Shown: in pieces, positions 18,300 to 26,461 of the stretch
How the letters are laid out: each line of letters starts with the position of its first letter
How positions within the stretch are numbered: the first letter of the stretch is position 1
Source of the DNA: Marinilabiliaceae bacterium
GTDB taxonomy: Bacteria > Bacteroidota > Bacteroidia > Bacteroidales > Marinilabiliaceae
DNA: 64,000 nucleotides
Reading direction: 5' to 3'
NCBI GenBank assembly: GCA_016342595.1
Contig: JAEINY010000003.1
Coordinates: 19,524-83,523 of the forward strand
Notes under the pieces: model-generated
Databases searched by the model: none
Told to the model about the DNA's origin: nothing
Seen by the model: only the letters and a program-made list of their open reading frames with translations
Translations under genes and position numbers: made by a program

Positions 18300-19466
18300 T
18301 TATTCACTTCTCCGAACCGGACGTCGTGCTTTAAATTCCTTCATTTTACCTTCGAACATATGGTATTTCAAGAATTCACATTCTAACGCACCATTGTATA
18401 AGGTATGTTTTTCTTCAGTATGTAAGCCTAAACGGTAGATGGCTTCTTCATTGGAGCTTAGTGCCCAAACCACCCAGCCGTCATAATTTTGTTTCAGCGT
18501 GCTACCAATCTTCTTATAGAAGTTAAAGATATCTGTTTTCTTCAATCGCTCACCATAAGGTGGATTAAAAATCATCATACCGCGACGGAATGGTAACTCA
18601 CGCTCTTCAAAGGAAGCTTTCATGATACTGATTTGACGATTCAGCTTGAAGTCAAGTGAAGATGTTTTTGCCATATCGATGGCTTTCAGGTCAATGTCGC
18701 TTCCAACGATACGTGTACGTGGGTAGTTAATTTTCTCCTCAGCATCCTTGTATATCTTACCCCACAGAAACTTGTCATAATCAGCCCAACTCATGAAACC
18801 AAATTTCTTGCGTTTGAAACCAGCAGGAATATTACACGCAATCATAGCAGCCTCCATCAAAATAGTTCCGGTGCCGCACATGGGATCAAACAACGGAATG
18901 TCCTTGTTCCACTCAGCAATCTTAAGCATACCCGCTGCCAATACCTCGTTTAACGGTGCCTGGTGACCCGGTTGGCGATACCCTCTGCGGTGCAGTGATT
19001 CACCTGAGCTATCCAGTGAAATGGTAAAGCTATCACGAGCGACATGTACATTGATTAACACATCCGGATTGTCTGTGTTGACTGATGGACGGATACCTGT
19101 TTTCTCACGAAACTGATCAACTATGGCATCTTTTGTTTTAAGGGCCAGGTATTTTGAATGTTTGAATAGCTCAGAAAAAGCAACTGCATCAATGGCAAAT
19201 GTTGTTTTCTCCGTCATGTATTCTGACCAGTTAAATTTATGGATGGCCTCGTAAAGCTCATCTTCTGTTTTAGCCGTAAAAGTGCTGATGGGCACTAAAA
19301 TACGTAAAGCAGTTCGCAAATGTAAATTCGCTTTGTATAACACTTCTTTATCGCCTTCACAAGCTACCGCTCTTTTCAAAGATCTGATGTTGGTAGCTCC
19401 CAACTCTTCTAATTCCTTAGCCAGAACGCTTTCCAGCCCATGAAACGTTTTAATCAGTAATTCCAC
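18300..19466 (-). CDS. THUMP-domain RNA guanine-N2 methyltransferase, RlmL type
   Basis: SAM-dependent rRNA methyltransferase of about 388 aa, cytoplasmic. An N-terminal ferredoxin-like/THUMP region (1-155) is followed by a class I methyltransferase: SAM motif FDPMCGTGTILMEAAMIA, acidic motif VGSDIDLKAIDMA and catalytic NPPYGER, the signature of N2-guanine methylases such as the RlmL N-terminal half. There is no fused RlmK half. Start at GTG 19466 preferred because GGAGG stands 8 nt upstream and the product then begins ELLIKTFHGLE like relatives; a TTG at 19499 is in frame. Confidence 0.9.
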   Translation of the reverse strand: MELLIKTFHGLESVLAKELEELGATNIRSLKRAVACEGDKEVLYKANLHLRTALRILVPISTFTAKTEDELYEAIHKFNWSEYMTEKTTFAIDAVAFSELFKHSKYLALKTKDAIVDQFREKTGIRPSVNTDNPDVLINVHVARDSFTISLDSSGESLHRRGYRQPGHQAPLNEVLAAGMLKIAEWNKDIPLFDPMCGTGTILMEAAMIACNIPAGFKRKKFGFMSWADYDKFLWGKIYKDAEEKINYPRTRIVGSDIDLKAIDMAKTSSLDFKLNRQISIMKASFEERELPFRRGMMIFNPPYGERLKKTDIFNFYKKIGSTLKQNYDGWVVWALSSNEEAIYRLGLHTEEKHTLYNGALECEFLKYHMFEGKMKEFKARRPVRRSE

Positions 19467-19633
19467 TATTATTTCCCTCCGGTTATTAATCGGCTGCAAG
19501 TTACGAAAGTTCAGAGAAGCAGCAATTATGATTTTTCACATATGGGTTAAGAATTGTTAATTATGAAGGAATGCTACTATTTGAAAATTACATGGTCCGA
19601 CAGGCATGAGACTGGTGTAAGGAAAACAGAAAC

Positions 19634-19815
19634 CCTCCTGCAAGCTGCAGGGCGGAATCCTCGGATGAGTAAATCCTCCTGCAAACTGCAGGACAGAAAC
19701 CTTGGATGAGGAAACCCTCCTGCAAGTTGCAGGAAAGAATTCTTGGATGAGGAAACCTTCCTGCAAGTTGCAGGACAGAATTCTATGGAGCGTAACCCTC
19801 GCTGCACCTTGCAGG
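19634..19815. repeat. Tandem 41-bp repeat with palindromic core, five units
   Basis: Five units begin at about 19634, 19675, 19716, 19757 and 19798, exactly 41 bp apart. Each contains CCTGCAAGTTGCAGG or a close variant (7-bp arms around one base). The units are joined by a spacer such as AAAGAATTCTTGGATGAGGA. The last unit is diverged. The repeat lies in the 514-bp gap between the methyltransferase gene and the TonB-dependent receptor gene; nothing else is recognisable in that gap. Short frames through it come from the periodicity. Confidence 0.9.
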
Positions 19816-19980
19816 AAGGAAAGATATCTGTTTCAGAAAATCATAGTATTGAACAGTTGGATTAATAAGGAGCGAGCGTGTCTAGAATGGCATGCATTTG
19901 ATGAATATCTTTGTTTTGCGCCTCAGCTAAATGAGATCAAATTACTTTATGAATAATACCCGGGTAAAGGTGGTTGATGA

Positions 19981-22374
19981 TTAAAATTCAATCATTAAGC
20001 CAAATGTGGGAAGCAGGGTACCTGATGTTGTTGTTAATTCTTTTAATTCATAACGTTGTTCCTCAATGGGGGCACCGGGATTGGTAATGATTGGGTTATT
20101 AGTATCATCTGTAACCTGCACGAGGTTACTTGGTTGAGCTGCCTGATTATTGTAGATGTTTTGAATATCAAGATAAAAACCTAAAGTGAACGTCTTAAAA
20201 TTGTAGGATTTATCTACTCTAAAATCCAATTGATGAAAGGCCGATAAGCGCTGTGTGTTGAATTGTGAATAATCCAGGTATTCTCTTCCTTGTGCATCCC
20301 AGGCTAACACTAAAGATGATTTGTTATAGTCGTATGGTGTAAAAGGTAATCCACCCAGATAGCGCCATTTCAAGCCGATGTCCCAATTACGTTTGAGTCT
20401 TTGATTGAGTGTGAAGGTAAAAATATGACGGCTATCCCACGATGATGGGACATAATCCCCCTGGTAATCTGTAAATTCACTTCGTACATAGGTGTAAGCT
20501 GAAGTTATACTTAGTCCTTTAGAGGTTCGGGTCTGATAGAATAGTTCTAAACCATAGGCTTTTCCTTTCGAGTCGGAAGTGACTTCTTCATCGCCAAAAA
20601 CACCGAAGTCACCTCCTTTACTGGCCAGTGAAATGGAATCATTGACTGAGAAGGGGTAGTTATTGTAGTTTTTGAGAAATCCTTCCAATGTAATCCGGGT
20701 GTGGTTATCGGGTCTGTATTCCAAGCCGGCTACAAAATGATCAGCACCAATATATTTCAAACCATTTTGCCGATTCACCAATTCGCCGGTGTTGCTTCGA
20801 AAGCCCATGGTGGTATAGGCCGGGCTTTGGTAATAACGTCCCGCATTCACATTGAGATAAAAGTCTGGCAAAACCATTAATGAGGCTGCAATCCTCGGAC
20901 TTATCTGATTCAGTAGGTTGTTCATTTCAGGGGAATAGTTGTTGGCATCCATCCGGAGGCCCGCAGAAAGGGTAAGGCGATTATTGAAAAAGGGATGTGA
21001 AAGCGAGCCGAAAGCCGACCACTTCACTATATTTAAATCAGACGCGTAGTCGATTTCCCGGGGCTCATCATTTATGAAGGTTTTGTTATAGGTCTTGTTG
21101 GAGTACTGAGCATATTCCAGGCCACTGCCAATATTGATAGTAAAGTCGTTGGGCCGCGCTGTATACTCCATCCGAAACTTATTCTCAATTTCGTCCGAAG
21201 TGTAATCCGTTCTCAGATTTTCAGGTGCTTCAATATTATCCTGGTATTTGTAGGCTCGGTTATTCAGATGATTTCGACTCATTACAAATGTCAGGTAACT
21301 TTTCTCCAGATAGTGTTTCCATGATGTCCCTAGGGTGTAATTCCATTGCTCATTGACAGGGATGTAACTGAGGATGTAATCGTTTTCTTCAGTTGGTTTG
21401 GGAGAGGGATTTAAAGCAAAATCATCTATGGCACCAACGCCGATAAAGGAAATTTCGTTTTTAGTGTCCAGGCGGGTTTTAGTTTTAAATTGAAAATCAG
21501 TGAATGTAGGGAGGAAGGGTAGGCCAATGGCATCAAAAAGAAACTGTAGATAGGAACGGCGTACCGATGCAATAAGACCTGTTTTTTTGCCCAATGGCGC
21601 GGTGGTTGTCAAGGATATTTCGGAAGCTCCCAGCGTACCTTTAAAATTGGGACGATTACTGTTGACATCAATCTGTTTGAATTCTAAAACAGAGCTCAGC
21701 GCATTTCCTTTTCCTGCCGGGAAGGCACTGGAGTAAAAATCTACTTCACGAATGAAATCCACATTTAAGATGCCCACCGGCCCCCCGGAAGCACCTTGAG
21801 TAGTGAAGTGATTGAGATTGGGTATTTCTATATCATCCAAATAGAATCGATTTTCAGAGGGGCCGCCCCCCCTTACAATTAAGTCATTTCGAAAAGTAAC
21901 GGCACTACCAACGCCTGGAAATGATTGTAATACCTTGGAGATATCCCTGTTGGCACCGGCACTTTTTTCAATCTGGTCAATACCAATACGTCTTAATGAA
22001 ACAGGAGCTTCCGGCTTTTGGGCAAACGGGGACGCTTTAATTTCAATTTCGCTCAGAGCCTCTGAAACAGGCTCCATGCGGATCTCTACAAAGTTACTTC
22101 TGATTTGAGATATGTTGTATTCTTCGGTAATTAGTCCTTTGTAGCCAATCGAGGATACCTGCAGACGGATAAAACCAGCATCCAGATTTTCGAATTCGAA
22201 CTGCCCCAATGTATCTGTCATCGTTCCAATGGTCGTATCAAAAATGATGATGTTGGTAAAGGGGATGGTTTCGTTGGTGAAGGCGTTTTTTACAATACCT
22301 TTTAAGGTTCCTTTCTGACTAAAGGATAAACTGCTTGAAAGGATCAGGATAAAGAGTATACAATAGCGTTTCAT
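19981..22374 (-). CDS. TonB-dependent outer-membrane receptor
   Basis: Outer-membrane receptor of 797 aa. A signal peptide (cleavage after about SLSFS, residue 19) is followed by a carboxypeptidase-regulatory-like beta-sandwich (about 22-105, KGTLKGIVKNAFTNETIPFT), a plug domain (about 115-225, with VLQSFPGVGS and DLIVRGGGPSENRFYLDDI) and a 22-strand barrel to the C-terminal phenylalanine. There is no SusC-type length or SusD partner, so polysaccharide uptake is unlikely; siderophore, vitamin or peptide uptake is possible. Energy would come from the ExbB/ExbD/TonB operon at 31.9-34.4 kb. Single gene. Confidence 0.93.
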   Translation of the reverse strand: MKRYCILFILILSSSLSFSQKGTLKGIVKNAFTNETIPFTNIIIFDTTIGTMTDTLGQFEFENLDAGFIRLQVSSIGYKGLITEEYNISQIRSNFVEIRMEPVSEALSEIEIKASPFAQKPEAPVSLRRIGIDQIEKSAGANRDISKVLQSFPGVGSAVTFRNDLIVRGGGPSENRFYLDDIEIPNLNHFTTQGASGGPVGILNVDFIREVDFYSSAFPAGKGNALSSVLEFKQIDVNSNRPNFKGTLGASEISLTTTAPLGKKTGLIASVRRSYLQFLFDAIGLPFLPTFTDFQFKTKTRLDTKNEISFIGVGAIDDFALNPSPKPTEENDYILSYIPVNEQWNYTLGTSWKHYLEKSYLTFVMSRNHLNNRAYKYQDNIEAPENLRTDYTSDEIENKFRMEYTARPNDFTINIGSGLEYAQYSNKTYNKTFINDEPREIDYASDLNIVKWSAFGSLSHPFFNNRLTLSAGLRMDANNYSPEMNNLLNQISPRIAASLMVLPDFYLNVNAGRYYQSPAYTTMGFRSNTGELVNRQNGLKYIGADHFVAGLEYRPDNHTRITLEGFLKNYNNYPFSVNDSISLASKGGDFGVFGDEEVTSDSKGKAYGLELFYQTRTSKGLSITSAYTYVRSEFTDYQGDYVPSSWDSRHIFTFTLNQRLKRNWDIGLKWRYLGGLPFTPYDYNKSSLVLAWDAQGREYLDYSQFNTQRLSAFHQLDFRVDKSYNFKTFTLGFYLDIQNIYNNQAAQPSNLVQVTDDTNNPIITNPGAPIEEQRYELKELTTTSGTLLPTFGLMIEF

Positions 22375-22486
22375 GCATTTAGTTGTTTAAAGTGTTGCAT
22401 CACGTATTAAACGCCGTATGGGGGGAATTGTTTTTTGTTGCGATTTATTAAAAAGTGTTAACTTGGGTGCGCCCAAACCCGTTTCT

Positions 22487-24262
22487 ATGGATAGAAAGTC
22501 TCTTTTTCGAAAGTTTTTAGTCTGGCGATTACGTCATGTGAGTAATCGTCAGTTCATGATGATATTAAGTGTTATCGTGGGAGTGTCCTCCGGTTTGGCT
22601 GCTGTAGCAATTAAAAACTCTGTCCATTTTATCAGTCACCTGGTTTTAAATGTACTTCAGGATAGTAAAGGACTTCTTTTTTTGATAGCACCTGCTGCAG
22701 GAATTCTACTAACCGTTTTATTTATTAAATATGTAATCAAACGGCCGGTTCGACATGGAATACCCAATGTGTTGTATACCATTTCGAAAAATCAAGGGCA
22801 GATGAATCGCCATAATATGGTGTCTTCAATTGTCACGAGTGCCTTAACCGTGGGGTTTGGTGGAAGTGTGGGATTGGAGGGACCGACCGTTTCCACGGGT
22901 GCAGCTATTGGCAGTAATGTCGGACAGCTTTTTCGCTTGAATTACCGACAGGTTAAACTCTTGCTAGGATGTGCCTGTGCAGGTGCTATGGCTGCTATTT
23001 TTAAGGCGCCCATTGCCGCCATTGTTTTTGCTTTGGAAGTGATAATGCTGGATTTGACCTTAGCCTCTTTAGTACCTATTTTAATGGCTTCCATTTCTGC
23101 TGTCGTGACCTCTTACCTCTTCATGGGGCAGGAAGTAGTCTATCCTTTTAAAATGGAATATACCTATGTGATGGAGGATTTGATTTACTACGGTTTGCTG
23201 GGAGTTGTTGCTGGTTTTGTAGCGTCTTATTTTACCAAGGTATATATATTGATCGAAGGTTGGTTTGAGCAGATGAAACAAAGGAGGGTTCGTTTTTTAG
23301 TTGGAAGCCTTGCTTTGGGGGCCTTGCTATTTTTCTTCCCCTCACTGTATGGCGAAGGGTATGAAGTAATCAATCATGCCTTAGCAGGTGAGGTAACACA
23401 TTATTTTGAGAATCCTTTTTTTGCTCAGTTTGGAGATAGTTTCATTGCCATGGCTATCTTTTTGTGCGCACTCATTGCCTTGAAGGTAGTAGCTGCGTCA
23501 TTAACTTTTGGGAGCGGGGGTGTAGGCGGTATTTTTGCCCCTACTTTGTTTATGGGAGCACATACTGGTATGTTGTTTGCCTTTGTGATTAATAAACTAG
23601 GCTTTCATCATTTACCGGTTAAGAATTTCGCATTGATTGGGATGGCCGGGTTAATTGCGGGCGTATTACAAGCTCCTCTGACGGGTTTGTTCCTGATCGC
23701 TGATTTGTCCGGCGGGTATCAGCTTTTTTTACCCTTAATGATCACCGCCACGGTTTCATTTGCGACCGCTAAAACCTTTGAAAAGCACTCTGTTTATACC
23801 CATCAGTTGGCGAAGCGTCGGGAGTTGTTAACACACGACAAGGATCAGGCGGTATTGACCATGATGGAAGTGAAAAATCTCATTGAAACTGATTTTGCCC
23901 ACATATCACCGACCGCCAATTTGGGTGATTTAGTAAAGGTGGTTTCAGATGCCCATCGTAACTTGTTTCCGGTTGTTGATGATGACGGGCTATTACACGG
24001 CATGGTGAAAATGGATGACATTCGGAAAATCATTTTCAAACCTGAATTGTACGATAAAGTTCAGGTGAAAGAGTTGATGTACATGCCCGAATATTTCATA
24101 AGTCCGGATGATGCTATGGAAGACCTGGTAGAAATGTTTCGTAAGTCCTCACGTTTTAATATTGCTGTGATTGATAAAGGGAAATATCTGGGTTTTATTT
24201 CCCGGGCCAATGCATTCACTGCTTACCGTAATCATTTGAAGATGTATTCGGGCGACTACTAA
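22487..24262 (+). CDS. ClC-family chloride channel with CBS domains (copy 1)
   Basis: ClC protein of 591 aa with a C-terminal CBS pair (about residues 445-585). Selectivity-filter regions: VRHGIPNV (helix D; the usual filter Ser is His), GSVGLEGPTVSTGAAIG with the gating glutamate, and GSGGVGGIFAPTLFMG. At the internal proton-glutamate position (E203 in the E. coli protein) this copy has Val (FALEVIML), as in ClC channels, so Cl- channel rather than H+/Cl- exchange is predicted. Start at MDRKSL, aligning with copy 2 (26462-28240); 23 in-frame upstream codons have no support. Converges with the dus gene. Confidence 0.92.
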   Translation: MDRKSLFRKFLVWRLRHVSNRQFMMILSVIVGVSSGLAAVAIKNSVHFISHLVLNVLQDSKGLLFLIAPAAGILLTVLFIKYVIKRPVRHGIPNVLYTISKNQGQMNRHNMVSSIVTSALTVGFGGSVGLEGPTVSTGAAIGSNVGQLFRLNYRQVKLLLGCACAGAMAAIFKAPIAAIVFALEVIMLDLTLASLVPILMASISAVVTSYLFMGQEVVYPFKMEYTYVMEDLIYYGLLGVVAGFVASYFTKVYILIEGWFEQMKQRRVRFLVGSLALGALLFFFPSLYGEGYEVINHALAGEVTHYFENPFFAQFGDSFIAMAIFLCALIALKVVAASLTFGSGGVGGIFAPTLFMGAHTGMLFAFVINKLGFHHLPVKNFALIGMAGLIAGVLQAPLTGLFLIADLSGGYQLFLPLMITATVSFATAKTFEKHSVYTHQLAKRRELLTHDKDQAVLTMMEVKNLIETDFAHISPTANLGDLVKVVSDAHRNLFPVVDDDGLLHGMVKMDDIRKIIFKPELYDKVQVKELMYMPEYFISPDDAMEDLVEMFRKSSRFNIAVIDKGKYLGFISRANAFTAYRNHLKMYSGDY

Positions 24263-24270
24263 TGAATGTC

Positions 24271-25302
24271 CTATTTAGGCTGTTCTGCTAAAAAGTTAGC
24301 AAGAACAGTTTCCACCTCTTCCAGATTGTGTGTATACATCAATTGAGATCTTAGTGCAGGTGCGCCATTAAAGCTGTTGGTGTAAATTTTAAAGAAACGT
24401 TTAATGATCGACCACGGTTTTTCTCCCTTCCAGGTGGTTGCGTAGAGCGTGGCATGCAGGCGCAAAGCATCTAGTTTGTCTTGCATGCCTGGTTCATGAT
24501 CGGGGTTGTATAACCAGGGATTTCCAAAGATGCCACGACCAACCATCACGCCATCAACACCGTAATCGTTTATTTTTTGCATCGATTCTTCAATAGACTT
24601 GACATCGCCATTGCCCAGTAGTTTCATTCCAGGGTTGATCTGATTGCGTAACTGTACGGCTTTTCCAATCTCATTCCAGTCTGCTTCTCCGTCTGACATC
24701 CTCTTTTGAATGCGGCCATGCACTGTTAATGCATCAGCTTCGGATGCCAGTAGGTTTGAAATCCAACCTTCAGTGACTACTGATTTAAATCCAATGCGTG
24801 TTTTAACACTCAGCGGTAGGTTTGATCCCTCTTTAGTCGCAGTAATGATTTCCCGGGCTAACCCGGGAGTGTTAATCAGAGCCGAACAAGCTCCTTTTCT
24901 GATGATGTTTTTCATAGGACAGCCCATATTGATGTCAATGCCATCAAAAGGGGTTTCTTCGGCTATATAACGTGCTGTTTTGTGAAACTTTTCAGGATCA
25001 GTACCCCATATTTGAGCCACCATTTTAACGTCATGCTTTTTGACTAATTCCAGTTCACTTTCGTTAATTTTTAAGCGATGGATAACCTTGGTTTGGCCAA
25101 CAGGATGACAAAAACCGTCGGTAGACAGAAATTCACTGAATAAAATCGGATAGTGATCGGGATGACCTAAGCGTAATACTACCTCGCGAAAAACAGTATC
25201 GGTCACATCTTCCATTGGAGCCAATGCCCAAATAGGACCAGTGGAGGATTTCCAAAAATTTGAACTTGTGTTGTTTGTAGCGTCTGTACCTTCCATCGTC
25301 AT
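24271..25302 (-). CDS. tRNA-dihydrouridine synthase
   Basis: FMN/NADPH enzyme of about 343 aa that reduces uridines in the tRNA D-loop. The TIM barrel begins PIWALAPMEDVTDTVFREV. The catalytic cysteine is in the signature GIDINMGCPMKNIIRKGACS, and phosphate/FMN loops are visible (KTRIGFK, TVHGRIQKRMSDGEADW, NGDV, GVMVGRGIFGNPWL). The C-terminal helical tRNA-binding part ends at about 340. The Dus subtype is not clear. Start at the ATG (25302); a TATTTTTG promoter element lies 30 bp upstream. Confidence 0.92.
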   Translation of the reverse strand: MTMEGTDATNNTSSNFWKSSTGPIWALAPMEDVTDTVFREVVLRLGHPDHYPILFSEFLSTDGFCHPVGQTKVIHRLKINESELELVKKHDVKMVAQIWGTDPEKFHKTARYIAEETPFDGIDINMGCPMKNIIRKGACSALINTPGLAREIITATKEGSNLPLSVKTRIGFKSVVTEGWISNLLASEADALTVHGRIQKRMSDGEADWNEIGKAVQLRNQINPGMKLLGNGDVKSIEESMQKINDYGVDGVMVGRGIFGNPWLYNPDHEPGMQDKLDALRLHATLYATTWKGEKPWSIIKRFFKIYTNSFNGAPALRSQLMYTHNLEEVETVLANFLAEQPK

Positions 25303-25331
25303 CACAATCAATTCTAATTTTTAATCGGCTG

Positions 25332-25339
25332 CAAAAATA
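25332..25339 (-). promoter_or_regulatory. -7 element TATTTTTG for the dus gene
   Basis: Exact TAnnTTTG match on the minus strand 30 nt before the ATG. It is followed by GCAGCCGATTAA, a sequence also found just before the methyltransferase gene (19484-19500). Confidence 0.55.
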
Positions 25340-25715
25340 GAAATATTCCCGAAAAGGGAAAGGCTAAATTGTTTATACCATATTCATACCAGATTAGTAA
25401 TCTGGTTCCAGCTCAATAAAGTACTCTGAATTGACTTTTTCTTGCAAAGAAATTATTTTGGTGTTATCTTGATTTTTGGTTTTCGAAAAGATGATTTTCA
25501 AATTAATTTAAAGTTTCTTAATGAAAGCTTAACTATTTTTAACAGTATATAGCTACGGTATGATATTGCGCCTACTGACGCTTTTTTATACTTTTGCTAG
25601 TACTTTTGCCGGGTTAGCCATTGATTCGGGAATTATGTTGGGATACTGTTTGAGATTCATCGAATTATCTGGAATTATTCAGCGCTTGTCGCTGCCACCT
25701 TAACCCTATTGGGCT
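25340..25715 (+). promoter_or_regulatory. Divergent upstream region; tandem -7 elements at 25589-25608
   Basis: This 376-bp gap carries no gene. Two exact TAnnTTTG elements, both TACTTTTG, stand 12 bp apart at 25589-25596 and 25601-25608, as a short tandem duplication. Either would give the HNH/NUMOD4 mRNA a leader of about 100 nt, unusually long for this window. Confidence 0.5.
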
Positions 25716-26285
25716 ATGAAACCGAAAAAAGAAGAACGAAAATTACGTAAGATTGAAGATGAAATCTGGAAGGAGTTGATCTTTACAGATAAGAAATACG
25801 AGATCAGTAACTACGGCCGTATAAAGAGTTATTGTTATGACCATGAAAATGGTCGCATTGTTAAACTTGGTAATATTAAAGGTTTTTTTAACGTAAGCCT
25901 CCGCGTCGAAGGTAAAAAGAAATCCTATTTGGTTCATAAACTGACTGCTGAGTACTTTGTTGATAAAACCTCAGATGACCAGGATGTAGTAATTCATTTG
26001 GATTGGAATAAACAAAACAATTACTACCTAAATCTTCAGTGGGTAACAAAAGCTGAAAGTTATAAACGCATGCATAAAGTGTTACAAGAGGCTCGGAAAA
26101 AGGCAGGAAAAGTTGTAACCAGCTCTAAATTAACCAAAAAAGATGTGGCGGTTGTAAAAGGTATGTTAGAGAAAGGGGTAAAGCAAAATTTAGTCGCTAA
26201 AATGTTTTGCATTAGTGAAATGCAGGTGAGTCGCATTGCGCGGAAGGAGAATTGGGCGGAGGTAGAGCCTATAATGTCATTATAG
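25716..26285 (+). CDS. NUMOD4/HNH-like protein with C-terminal helix-turn-helix
   Basis: Protein of 189 aa. Residues 17-40 (IWKELIFTDKKYEISNYGRI) are a NUMOD4 motif, as in phage HNH homing endonucleases. Residues 70-112 follow the HNH layout: VHKLTAEYF, then VVIHLDWNKQNN and LNLQWVTKAE. The general-base His (H94) remains, but the Asp or Asn usually before it is Ile. Residues 137-180 look like a DNA-binding HTH (KKDVAVVKGMLEKGVKQNLV...). It is a free-standing gene with its own promoters and terminator between two housekeeping genes. Either a solitary homing-type nuclease or a domesticated DNA-binding regulator. Confidence 0.8.
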   Translation: MKPKKEERKLRKIEDEIWKELIFTDKKYEISNYGRIKSYCYDHENGRIVKLGNIKGFFNVSLRVEGKKKSYLVHKLTAEYFVDKTSDDQDVVIHLDWNKQNNYYLNLQWVTKAESYKRMHKVLQEARKKAGKVVTSSKLTKKDVAVVKGMLEKGVKQNLVAKMFCISEMQVSRIARKENWAEVEPIMSL

Positions 26286-26310
26286 TACCGTTAAAAGCAT
26301 TTTGAAAGAG

Positions 26311-26338
26311 AGCTTGTGATTCATACAAGCTTTTTTTA
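26311..26338 (+). terminator. Terminator of HNH/NUMOD4 gene
   Basis: Stem AGCTTGT / ACAAGCT with a 7-nt loop followed by seven T residues. Confidence 0.85.
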
Positions 26339-26445
26339 TCCCTTTAAAAAGAAAACTGGAAATTTGACACTGTAAGCGAATTATCTTTTTTTGCATAGAA
26401 TTGATATAAATATCCCAAGTGGGAATGACAAACAGGCATTTATGC

Positions 26446-26453
26446 TACTTTTG
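26446..26453 (+). promoter_or_regulatory. -7 element TACTTTTG for ClC copy 2 (leaderless)
   Basis: Exact TAnnTTTG match ending 8 nt before the ATG at 26462. Transcription would start at or a few bases before the start codon, so the mRNA is probably leaderless. Confidence 0.55.
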
Positions 26454-26461
26454 TGCCCGAT

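Noticed and set aside
19557..19956. Short frames on both strands across the 41-bp repeats
   Set aside because: A 41-bp period changes frame each unit; the frames show only repeat-derived words and no family.
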